From Streptomyces sp. NA04227 (GTDB lineage Bacteria > Actinomycetota > Actinomycetes > Streptomycetales > Streptomycetaceae): a stretch of DNA of 64,000 nt. The translations under genes were made by a program, and so were the position numbers. Positions 26,657 through 33,526 of this stretch are shown one piece after another; the first letter of the stretch is position 1; each line of letters opens with the position of its first letter. Below the pieces are notes generated by a model. The model was given only the letters and a program-made list of their open reading frames with translations, had not been told where the DNA came from and made no database searches. The stretch covers positions 1,038,501-1,102,500 of the forward strand of contig NZ_CP054918.1 of assembly GCF_013364195.1 (NCBI RefSeq), read 5' to 3'.

Positions 26657-27393
26657 CAGGGTCGTCCTTCCGGTCGCAGAACCGGCGGGTGCAGGGCGGT
26701 GGCCGGGCCCGCGCGGTGCAGGGCGGCGGGTTTGCCGCGGCCGCCGGTGAGCCGGGCGGCGCCGGGGACCTGCTCCACGAAGCCCGGCGTGGCGAGCACC
26801 TTCCGGCGGAAGTTGGGCCGGTCCAGGGCGGTGCCCCACACCGTCTCGTAGACCTGCTGGAGCTCCCCGAGGGTGAACAGCGGCGGGCAGAAGGCGGTGG
26901 CCAGGCAGGTGTACTCCAGCTTGGCGCGGACGCGTTCGCGCGCGTCGGCGAGGATCGTGTCGTGGTCGAAGGCGAGCGGTCCCGCCTCCTCGCAGGGGAC
27001 CCAGTCGGCCCGCGCCGCGTCGCCGCCACCCCGGGGCTCGGGCAGATCGGGCACGAGAGCGGTGTAGGCGACGGAGACCACCCGCATCCGCGGATCGCGG
27101 TCCGGCTCGCTGTAGGTACGCAGTTGTTCCAGGTGCAGGGAGCCGGTCAGCCGCTCGCCGAGCCCGGTCTCCTCGGCGAGTTCGCGGCGGGCCGCCGTCT
27201 CGGCCGACTCGGCGGGCAGCAAGAAGCCGCCGGGCAGGGCGCGTTGGCCCGCGTAGGGCTCTTGCCCGCGTTCCACCAGGAGGACCTGGAGCCGTCCCGA
27301 CCGGACCGTGAACACCGCCAGATCCACGGTGACGGCGAAGGGTTCGAAGGCGTACTTGTCGTAGGCGGGTGGCATCTGCGGATGTGCGCTCAT
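26656..27393 (-). CDS. nrtR: NUDIX hydrolase with winged-helix tail, NrtR-like regulator
   Basis: 245 aa. The N-terminal NUDIX domain carries a perfect box (G-X5-E-X7-REL-X-EE-X-GL at about 50-73: GFLLPAESAETAARRELAEE), so catalysis on ADP-ribose may be retained. The C-terminal domain (about 160-230, FTLGELQQVYETVWGTALDR then NFRRKVL) is the winged helix typical of NrtR, which senses ADP-ribose and represses NAD genes. The ATG overlaps the nadR-like stop by 4 bp. GGGGGAGGG lies 3-4 nt upstream of ATG. A palindrome over the operon promoter at 29259-29281 is the obvious candidate target. Alternative: simple NUDIX pyrophosphatase with a helical tail. Confidence 0.85.
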   Translation of the reverse strand: MSAHPQMPPAYDKYAFEPFAVTVDLAVFTVRSGRLQVLLVERGQEPYAGQRALPGGFLLPAESAETAARRELAEETGLGERLTGSLHLEQLRTYSEPDRDPRMRVVSVAYTALVPDLPEPRGGGDAARADWVPCEEAGPLAFDHDTILADARERVRAKLEYTCLATAFCPPLFTLGELQQVYETVWGTALDRPNFRRKVLATPGFVEQVPGAARLTGGRGKPAALHRAGPATALHPPVLRPEGRP

Positions 27394-28592
27394 GGGCCCT
27401 CCCCCGTCCCAGAGGCTGCCGCCCCGGACGCTGTCGTCGTGGCGGCTGACGTCGTAGCTGCTGACGTCGTGACTGCCGACGTCGAGGCGACCGACGTCGT
27501 AACGGCCGCGGTCCCGGTCAGATCCGGCAGCGGGTCGGTGAAGTGCCAGCCCGCGGCGAGCAGTGCGTCCACGGCGGTCACCGCGGTGGCCAGGCGCTCC
27601 TCGTGACTGCCGCCGAGCATCACGAACGGTCTTGCGGTACGGGTGAGTTCGGCGTGGAAGCGCCCGGTCATCCAGGGGCGCAGTTCCTCGCCGTCGCGCA
27701 GTCCGTCGTCCTCGAAGGGCACGCCCTCGTGATCGGTGAGCAGCCACAGGTGGCGCTGCGTCCGCCCGGCGAGTTCGTCGACGCTGGGGTTGCGGCCCCC
27801 GACGTAGCGCTCGTGCCAGACGGTGGTCGCGAACGCGTCGGTGTCGCAGAACAGGACCGGACCGCCCTCGCCCGCCGCCCGCTCCTCCCGCTCGTTCTGC
27901 CGCTCGGCGATCAGCGGGAACTCCTCGCCTCCCAACTCCACGTCCTCCCAACGGGCTTCGGGCCACCGCTGACGCAACTCCCGAAGCCTGCGCTCGCTGT
28001 GCTCGCGCCCGTACTCGGGCACCCAGCGCGTCCCGGCGAACGCGCCCCCGCGTTCCCGGTAGTGCGCGGCCAGGGCGCGGGCCATCGTCGTCGTACCGCT
28101 GGACTCGGCGCCGAGCACCACCACCCGCCGGGCCAGGCCCGCCCGCACCGGGGGCGCGAGGTGGTGCCAGTGCGCCACCGGGTCGGCGCGTACCGCCGTA
28201 CCGGAGACGGGAAAGGCGCGGCGCTCCGGGTCCACCGGGACGTGCGCGGCGCCGAACCGGCGGGCGAGTTCGGCCCCGTAGGACTCGGAGGTGAAGACGG
28301 CGTCCACCTCGCCCTCGACGCCCTGCCGGAAGATCCGCACATGGGCGTCCCAGATCTCCGGGTCGTCGAGGTCCATCGGGACGTCGTCGACAAGACCGAC
28401 GATCCGGCAGTCCGGGTGGACCGCGCGCATCCACGCGACCCGCTCGGCCAGCGGCACCGACTCCACCGAAGCCGCACAGACCAGCACGGTCAGCTCCGCG
28501 CACCGCGCCCGCGCGGTACGCACCAGATGGTGGTGGCCCGCGTGCGGCGGATAGAACTTGCCGAGGACCAGGCCGTGGCGGTGACGCCTCAT
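27390..28592 (-). CDS. nadR: NadR-like bifunctional NMN adenylyltransferase / ribosylnicotinamide kinase
   Basis: 400 aa. N-terminal nucleotidyltransferase domain with GKFYPPHAGHHHLVRTA (HxGH motif at residue 10-20) and, near 160, the VSGTAVRADP variant of the ISSTxxR motif; this makes NAD from NMN and ATP. The second domain (about 185-360) is a P-loop kinase, with VVLGAESSGTTTMARALA: the usual GK(S/T) lysine is replaced by Thr. The last ~40 residues are Thr/Ser/Ala-rich repeats coded by a 15-bp tandem array (27433-27507). No helix-turn-helix repressor domain, unlike the E. coli NadR. ATGA overlap with pnuC upstream. Whether kinase activity survives the P-loop change is open. Confidence 0.85.
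   Translation of the reverse strand: MRRHRHGLVLGKFYPPHAGHHHLVRTARARCAELTVLVCAASVESVPLAERVAWMRAVHPDCRIVGLVDDVPMDLDDPEIWDAHVRIFRQGVEGEVDAVFTSESYGAELARRFGAAHVPVDPERRAFPVSGTAVRADPVAHWHHLAPPVRAGLARRVVVLGAESSGTTTMARALAAHYRERGGAFAGTRWVPEYGREHSERRLRELRQRWPEARWEDVELGGEEFPLIAERQNEREERAAGEGGPVLFCDTDAFATTVWHERYVGGRNPSVDELAGRTQRHLWLLTDHEGVPFEDDGLRDGEELRPWMTGRFHAELTRTARPFVMLGGSHEERLATAVTAVDALLAAGWHFTDPLPDLTGTAAVTTSVASTSAVTTSAATTSAATTTASGAAASGTGEGP
27433..27507. repeat. 15-bp tandem repeats in the nadR-like 3' end
   Basis: GACGTCG recurs every 15 bp (27448, 27463, 27478, 27493) with a variant at 27433. It encodes a 5-residue Thr-Ser-Ala-type repeat in the C-terminal tail. Confidence 0.8.
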
Positions 28593-29248
28593 GCCATCGC
28601 CCCCGCCGTCCGCGCGCCGGGCACCAGGTCCCGCCGCCAGTCGCGCAGCCCCACGCAGCACAGGGCGAGGAAGCCCACGTAGAGCAGCGAGGTCAAGTAC
28701 AGCTCCTTGTACGCGTACAGCGGTACGTAGACCACGTCGGCGGCGATCCACAGCCACCAGGACTCCAGGCGTTTACGGCACTGGCCGTAGGTCGCCATCA
28801 GCGAGAGCCCCGTGGTCAGCGCGTCCCAGAACGGCACGGTGGAGTCGGTCTGCCGGTCGAGCAGCACGGTCAGGGCGAGGGTGCCCACCACCCCCGCCGC
28901 GCACAGCCACAGCCATTCGGTACGGCTCGTACGGCCGACCTCCTGTCCTGGGGAGCCCGGGCCACCCCCGTGGGTCCAGGTCCACCAGCCGTACGCGGCA
29001 AGGGAGATGAAGACGATCTGGAGACCGGCGTCGGCGTACAGGCCGGAGTCGGTGAACAGCAGGACGAACAGCAGGTTGTTGGCGATACCGATCGGCCAGT
29101 TCGCCGTCCGCTGCCGCGCCACGAGCCAGACGCACAGCGCCCCGCTCCCGAAGCCGAGCACCTCGGTCCAGCTGACCGGGGTGTCGAGCAGGGTGAAGAG
29201 CGGCTGCCGCAAGGGATCGAGAACGCCCGAGAGACTCGCGAGACTCAC
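28589..29248 (-). CDS. pnuC: Nicotinamide riboside transporter PnuC
   Basis: 219-aa membrane protein that facilitates nicotinamide riboside uptake. Seven hydrophobic stretches are visible. PnuC hallmarks: WPIGIANNLLFVLLF with the N-N pair, W-W-T-W in YGWWTWTHGG, and WWLWIAADVVYVPLYAYKEL, where WLWI-x-x-D is a family signature. GTG 29248 is chosen because AAGGAGG lies 5 nt upstream; the longer frame from 29269 would begin inside that ribosome site. It is the first gene of the five-gene operon and overlaps nadR by 4 bp. Family function is well known; substrate is supported by the NadR neighbour. Confidence 0.93.
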   Translation of the reverse strand: MSLASLSGVLDPLRQPLFTLLDTPVSWTEVLGFGSGALCVWLVARQRTANWPIGIANNLLFVLLFTDSGLYADAGLQIVFISLAAYGWWTWTHGGGPGSPGQEVGRTSRTEWLWLCAAGVVGTLALTVLLDRQTDSTVPFWDALTTGLSLMATYGQCRKRLESWWLWIAADVVYVPLYAYKELYLTSLLYVGFLALCCVGLRDWRRDLVPGARTAGAMA

Positions 29249-29258
29249 GCCCGCCTCC

Positions 29259-29281
29259 TTAATAGTCACTCAGACCATAAA
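29259..29281. promoter_or_regulatory. Palindrome over the pnuC promoter, candidate NrtR operator
   Basis: Arms TTAATAGTC and GACCATAAA separated by ACTCA; the arms match in 7 of 9 positions when one is reverse-complemented. It overlaps the putative -10 and start site and touches the pnuC ribosome site (29254-29260). Confidence 0.6.
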
Positions 29282-29303
29282 GGGGCGTGGTGTTCTCACG
29301 CAA
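29274..29303 (-). promoter_or_regulatory. Putative pnuC operon promoter
   Basis: On the minus strand TTGCGT (29303-29298), 18 nt, TATGGT (29279-29274). The start would fall near 29267, about 18 nt before GTG. AT-rich compared with its surroundings. Confidence 0.45.
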
Positions 29304-29365
29304 GCCTCTTTCGGGGGTGGTGGGCGGGGCGGCGGTTCGGTGAAGTGCCTTGGCTGGGTGAGGGG

Positions 29366-29467
29366 TTGGCGGGTTGGAGGTTGGCGGGTTGGAGGTTGGC
29401 GGGTTGGCGGGTTGGCGGGTTGGCGGGTTGGCGGGTTGGCGGGTTGGCGGGTTGGCGGGTTGGCGGG
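29366..29467. repeat. Perfect short tandem array upstream of pnuC operon
   Basis: Two copies of a 15-mer (TTGGCGGGTTGGAGG at 29366 and 29381) are followed by nine exact copies of the 8-mer TTGGCGGG (29396-29467). The + strand is G-run rich and could form a quadruplex. Eight is not a multiple of three, so it is not coding. Confidence 0.95.
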
Positions 29468-29518
29468 GTAACAGCGGCGCGGTACGAGTGGTGGCGGTAC
29501 GGGCGGCGGGTACGCGAG

Positions 29519-29569
29519 AACGGCGGCGGCCGGTGCCGGGAGAGTTCCCGTGCACCGGCCGCCGCCGTT
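29519..29569 (-). terminator. rluB terminator
   Basis: Perfect 18-bp stem (29519-29536 with 29552-29569) extended by an inner CGGGA/TCCCG. It lies 77 nt past the rluB stop. Confidence 0.85.
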
Positions 29570-29645
29570 GTGCGGCCGCGGAGGGCCGCCGTAGTCCTGG
29601 GAGGGGCGCGCCGCCGAGGCCGCGCCGCCCGCTACCCGTCGCGCC

Positions 29646-30752
29646 CTACAGCTCGACCTCGCGCATCAGCATGCCGACCTCGGTGTTGGACATCCTGCGC
29701 AGCCAGCCGGACTTCTGGTCGCCGAGAGTGATGGGTCCGAAGGCGGTACGGACCAGCTTCTCGACCGGGAAGCCCGCCTCGGCGAGCATGCGGCGCACGA
29801 TGTGCTTACGGCCCTCGTGCAGGGACACCTCGACGAGGTAGTTCCGGCCGGTCTGCTCGATCACCCGGAAGTGGTCGGCGCGGGCGTAGCCGTCCTCGAG
29901 CTGGATGCCGTCCTTGAGCTGCTTGCCCAGGTCGCGCGGGATCGGGCCGTAGATCGCCGCGACATAGGTCTTGCGCACGCCGTACTTGGGGTGGGTCAGG
30001 CGGTGTGCGAGCTCACCGTGGTTGGTGAGCAGGATGATGCCCTCGGTCTCGGTGTCGAGACGCCCGACGTGGAACAGACGCGTCTCGCGGTTGGTGACGT
30101 AGTCGCCGAGGCACTGGCGCCCCTCCGGGTCCTCCATCGTGGAGACCACGCCCGCGGGCTTGTTCAGCGCGAAGAACTGGTACGACTGCGTGGCGACGGT
30201 CAGGCCGTCCACCTTGATCTCGTCGTTCTCCGGGTCGACCCGCAGGCCCTGCTCCACCACGATGGCGCCGTTGACCTCGACCCGAGCCTGCTCGATCAGC
30301 TCCTCACAGGCGCGCCGCGAACCGTATCCGGCCCGGGCCAGCACCTTCTGGAGCCGCTCGCCCTCCTGCTCGGCACCCGGGAACGTCTTGGGCAGCTTGA
30401 TGTCCTTCTTGCCCGCGTACCGCTCGCGGTTGCGCTCCTCGGCCCGCGTCTCGTACTCCCGCGAGCGGGCCGGGGCGCTGCGCTGGTCGCGCTGCTGCGG
30501 CTGCTTCGGGCCGCCCTTGGCACCGCCGCGCGCGGTGGTGCCCCGGCCCTTGCGCCCGCCCTCGCCGGACTGACCGCCCGAGCCGCCGGAGCCGCCCACG
30601 TCGTAGCGGCGCTCCTCGGGGCGCGGGCGACCGGCACGCTTCTGCTTGTCGTCGCGTGATCCTCCCGTCTTCGACCGGGAGGTGCCGCCACCTGCCCCTC
30701 GGTTGTCGCGGCCGCTGTCGCCGGCCCTGCTGTTCTTGCCGCTGCTTCGCAT
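29646..30752 (-). CDS. rluB: 23S rRNA pseudouridine synthase, RluB/RsuA family
   Basis: 368 aa. Residues 1-120 are a basic, Gly/Arg/Lys-rich disordered region (TTARGGAKGGPKQ and similar) not found in E. coli RluB but common in actinobacteria. An S4 RNA-binding domain runs from about 128 (ERLQKVLARAGYGSRRACEE) to 185, then the catalytic domain with GRLDTETEGIILLTNHGE, where the Asp is the pseudouridine nucleophile, and HEGRKHIVRRM. Last gene of the scpA-scpB-rluB unit; its ATG shares one base with the scpB stop. The order scpA-scpB-rluB-cmk-der is that of M. tuberculosis, except that here an operon is inserted before cmk. Confidence 0.93.
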   Translation of the reverse strand: MRSSGKNSRAGDSGRDNRGAGGGTSRSKTGGSRDDKQKRAGRPRPEERRYDVGGSGGSGGQSGEGGRKGRGTTARGGAKGGPKQPQQRDQRSAPARSREYETRAEERNRERYAGKKDIKLPKTFPGAEQEGERLQKVLARAGYGSRRACEELIEQARVEVNGAIVVEQGLRVDPENDEIKVDGLTVATQSYQFFALNKPAGVVSTMEDPEGRQCLGDYVTNRETRLFHVGRLDTETEGIILLTNHGELAHRLTHPKYGVRKTYVAAIYGPIPRDLGKQLKDGIQLEDGYARADHFRVIEQTGRNYLVEVSLHEGRKHIVRRMLAEAGFPVEKLVRTAFGPITLGDQKSGWLRRMSNTEVGMLMREVEL

Positions 30753-31441
30753 CAGTGATCCGTCTTGTCGTATGCGTCCTCGGAATCCGGTGCGTCCGGA
30801 TCGAACGACGGCACGCCCTCCTGCGTCTCGGCCTCGATCGCCTCCGCCTCCGGGAGGAAGGGCGCGAGCTCCGGCAATTCGTCCAGGCCGCGCAGGCCCA
30901 TCCGCTCCAGGAAGTAGTTCGTCGTCGTGTACAGGATCGCACCTGTTTCGGGTTCCGTGCCCGCCTCCTGGATCAGCCCGCGCTGCAACAGGGTCCGCAT
31001 CACGCCGTCACAGTTGACCCCGCGGACCGCCGAGACCCGCGATCGGCTCACCGGCTGGCGGTACGCGACCACCGCCAGCGTCTCCAGTGCCGCCTGGGTG
31101 AGCCGCGCCTGCTGACCGTCCAGGGCGAAGCCCTCCACGGCCGCCGCGTACTCGGGCCGGGTGTAGAACCGCCACCCCCCGGCCACCAGCCGGAGCTCGA
31201 ATCCGCGCCCCTGCACCGTGTACTCGTCGGCCAGCTCACGCAGCGCGTCCGCGACCTTGCGGCGCGGCCGCTGGAGCAGTTTGGCCAGATGCTCCTCGGT
31301 GGCCGGCTCGTCCACCACCATCAGTACGGCCTCCAGGGCGGGCTTCAGCTCGAGGTCCGCCACGGCGGCGCCGGGCACCGGGCCCGCCGCAGCGTCCTCG
31401 TCGGGCGCACCGACGGCGCCGCCGGCACTCGGGCTGGTCAT
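30752..31441 (-). CDS. scpB: Segregation and condensation protein B
   Basis: 229-aa kleisin-associated subunit of the Smc-ScpAB condensin. Two winged-helix domains are seen: about residues 32-95 (ALEAVLMVVDEPATEEHLAK) and 105-180 (RLTQAALETLAVVAYRQPVS then VRGVNCDGVMRTLLQRGLI, a ScpB signature). The acidic C-terminal tail after about 195 is probably disordered. ATGA overlap with scpA. Confidence 0.96.
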   Translation of the reverse strand: MTSPSAGGAVGAPDEDAAAGPVPGAAVADLELKPALEAVLMVVDEPATEEHLAKLLQRPRRKVADALRELADEYTVQGRGFELRLVAGGWRFYTRPEYAAAVEGFALDGQQARLTQAALETLAVVAYRQPVSRSRVSAVRGVNCDGVMRTLLQRGLIQEAGTEPETGAILYTTTNYFLERMGLRGLDELPELAPFLPEAEAIEAETQEGVPSFDPDAPDSEDAYDKTDH

Positions 31442-32802
31442 ACGGGCTCCTCGGTGGGGGTGGTCGGGGCGGGCTCGGCAGCGGGAGCGGTCGGGGCGGG
31501 CTTGTCCTTGTCCCTGCCCTTGTCCTTGCTCTTGTCGCCCTCGGCGGGCTTGCTCTCCTGGTCGAACTCGTCGGTGACGCGTACCTGCGTGTCCTCGGCC
31601 CCGGTCCAGCGGACCATCAGCTCGCCGAGTGCCTCCTCCTGCTCCAGGGCCACCGCCTTCTCCCGGTAGAGCTCCAGGAGGGCGAGGAACCGCGCCACCA
31701 CGGTCAGGGTGTCCCCGGCGTCCTCGATCAGCGTGCGGAAGCTGGCCTCGCCGACGGTCCGGAGCAGGTCCACCACCAGCGCGGCCTGTTCCCGGACGCT
31801 GACCAGTGGGGCGTGGATGTGGTCGACGTACACCTGCGGCTTGGCCCTCGGCTGCATCGCCTTCACGGCGAGCTTCGCGAACCCCTCGGCGCCGATGCTG
31901 ATGACCACCTCGGGCAGCAGCTCCGCGTGGTGCGGCTCCAGGCCGACCGTACGGGGATGGCGGCGGGCCTCCTCTTCGAGCCGGGCGCTGAAGATGTCGG
32001 CGATCTGCTTGTACGCGCGGTACTGCAGGAGCCGCGCGAACAACAGGTCCCGCGCCTCCAGGAGCGCCAGGTCGGCCTCGTCCTCCACCTCGGCGGCGGG
32101 CAGCAGCCGGGCGGCCTTCAGGTCGAGCAGGGTCGCGGCCACGACCAGGAACTCGGTGGTCTGGTCGAGGTCCCAGTCCGGGCCCATCGCCCGGATGTAC
32201 GCCATGAACTCGTCGGTGACCTTGGACAGCGCCACCTCGGTCACATCGAGCTTGTGCTTCGAGATGAGCTGGAGCAACAGGTCGAACGGCCCCTCGAAGT
32301 TGGCGAGCCGGACGGTGAACCGGCCGTCGTCCGGGGCCTCTTGGCGTGGTGGGGCTTCCTGAGGTTCCTGGCCTTCCTGGGTTTCCGGGACTCCCTGGGC
32401 CTCCGGAACCTGGGCTTCCGGGGCGTTCTCTGGCGCCTGGGAGTCCGGCTCGCCCTCCAGCGCTCCGGCGAGCGAACTCCCCGTGTTCTGCGGGGGGTTG
32501 GGGTCGGCTTCGGGAGCGGCGGGCGCGAGGACGGCTTCCGCGTCGAGATCGGCAACGGGCGGGTCGAGCGCGGTCCCGGACTCGGACAGACCCGGCTCGG
32601 GCTCGGGTTCCGACAGCTCGGGCTCGGACAGCTGGGAATCGGGCTCGGGGAGCGCGGGCGCAGGCACCGACGCAGGCATGAGGTCGGGCTCGGGCTCGGC
32701 CTCACCCCCCGGGCGTACCACCGGAGCCGCGCCCGGCCCCCGGCCCAGGCTGCGACGGCGGCCGCGGGAGGGCTGGGCGGGCTGCTCGTCGGAGGTCGGC
32801 AT
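31438..32802 (-). CDS. scpA: Segregation and condensation protein A (kleisin)
   Basis: 454 aa, long for ScpA (usually 230-280). The kleisin core starts near residue 160 (VRLANFEGPFDLLLQLISKH, a diagnostic motif) and includes VAATLLDLKAARLLP and, at the C-terminal winged helix, VARFLALLELYREKAVALEQ near residue 375. Residues 1-155 are Pro/Glu/Ser-rich with repeats such as SEPELSEPEPEP and PETQEGQEPQEA, and the last 45 are Lys/Asp/Pro-rich; both are likely disordered. The ATG at 32802 has only a weak ribosome site, so an internal start nearer the core cannot be excluded. smc lies elsewhere. Upstream hairpin 32909-32934 separates it from the ParA pair. Confidence 0.93.
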   Translation of the reverse strand: MPTSDEQPAQPSRGRRRSLGRGPGAAPVVRPGGEAEPEPDLMPASVPAPALPEPDSQLSEPELSEPEPEPGLSESGTALDPPVADLDAEAVLAPAAPEADPNPPQNTGSSLAGALEGEPDSQAPENAPEAQVPEAQGVPETQEGQEPQEAPPRQEAPDDGRFTVRLANFEGPFDLLLQLISKHKLDVTEVALSKVTDEFMAYIRAMGPDWDLDQTTEFLVVAATLLDLKAARLLPAAEVEDEADLALLEARDLLFARLLQYRAYKQIADIFSARLEEEARRHPRTVGLEPHHAELLPEVVISIGAEGFAKLAVKAMQPRAKPQVYVDHIHAPLVSVREQAALVVDLLRTVGEASFRTLIEDAGDTLTVVARFLALLELYREKAVALEQEEALGELMVRWTGAEDTQVRVTDEFDQESKPAEGDKSKDKGRDKDKPAPTAPAAEPAPTTPTEEPV

Positions 32803-32908
32803 GGTGGTCCAGGGTGCGGGGGGTGTACGGGGCGGTGCCCGGCGGGTTCTCGACGGGGCGGAACGGGCGACGGGCGGGCAGGCTATCGCCTCCCGCCCCG
32901 GCCGCGGG

Positions 32909-32934
32909 GGACCCGCCCTCGCTCAGGCGGGTCC
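32909..32934 (-). terminator. Terminator after the ParA-RHH pair
   Basis: GGACCCGCC (32909-32917), 8-nt loop, complement 32926-32934; 14 nt past the stop of the RHH protein gene. Confidence 0.6.
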
Positions 32935-32947
32935 GCCGGTGCGTGCC

Positions 32948-33526
32948 TCAGCGCCCGCGCAGCCGCCGTACGAGAATGCTCGCTTCCCCGCGCGACTCCA
33001 GGTCCGCGAGGACCACCGCGACCGCCTCGCGGACGATCCGGCCGCGGTCGACCGCGAGGCCGTGCTCGCCGCGCAGTACGAGCCGGGCGTGTTCGAGGTC
33101 CATCAACTCCTCGGCGGAGACGTAGACCGTGATCTTCTCGTCGTGCCGCTCACGGCCGCTCGGCCTGCGCGGGGCCGCCCGGCCGCCGCCCTGACGGCGA
33201 CGGGCGCCGGAAGCGGCGTCGCCCTCGGCGGCGGTCCGCTGCGTCTTGCGGCGTGCGCCGCCGCGCGGTCCGCCCTCCTCGCCGTGGCCCGCGGAACTGT
33301 CCCGGGTGTCCGCGGACTCGCCGTCGCCCTCGGCCGTCGCGTGCTCGGGGCTCGCGGCGTCCTCGGAGCCCGCGGGGTCCTGCCGCTCGTCGGCGGCGTT
33401 CGGGTCGCTCTCCCCCGCGGGTGCCGGGACCCGCGGTTCACCGTTGACCTGGCGCTTGGGGCTGGACGCCTGCAGCGCCGTCCCCCCGGTGGTGCGGAAC
33501 AGCTCGTCGGCTCCGGGCAGACTCAC
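32948..33526 (-). CDS. ParA-linked protein with C-terminal ribbon-helix-helix-like domain
   Basis: 192 aa. The GTG at 33526 overlaps the parA stop (GTGA); a GTG four codons earlier is possible. Residues about 20-125 are polar, low-complexity and rich in Ala, Glu, Gly and Arg, ending with a basic patch (RRRQGGGRAAPRRPSGRER). The C-terminal 65 residues read EKITVYVSAEELMDLEHARL then VDRGRIVREAVAVVLADLES: a beta strand and two helices like a CopG/MetJ-type ribbon-helix-helix. This would make it the DNA-binding partner of the adjacent ParA. Family not otherwise recognised. Conserved with parA in streptomycetes, to my knowledge. Confidence 0.75.
   Translation of the reverse strand: MSLPGADELFRTTGGTALQASSPKRQVNGEPRVPAPAGESDPNAADERQDPAGSEDAASPEHATAEGDGESADTRDSSAGHGEEGGPRGGARRKTQRTAAEGDAASGARRRQGGGRAAPRRPSGRERHDEKITVYVSAEELMDLEHARLVLRGEHGLAVDRGRIVREAVAVVLADLESRGEASILVRRLRGR

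Larger units (their letters stand above)
29249..29645. other. Interval between pnuC operon and rluB
   Basis: 397 bp: pnuC promoter/operator (29259-29303), a short spacer, a 15-bp and 8-bp tandem array (29366-29467) and the rluB terminator (29519-29569). Open frames over the array are repeat artefacts. Confidence 0.8.

Noticed and set aside
24065..26851. 928-codon frame antisense to the NAD operon
   Set aside because: Antisense shadow over two well-supported genes.
29366..29467. CRISPR array
   Set aside because: Repeats are 8-15 bp and contiguous with no spacers and no cas genes.
29374..29841. Frame encoding GGLAGWRV repeats
   Set aside because: Artefact of the 8-bp tandem array, which is open in all frames; no start signals.
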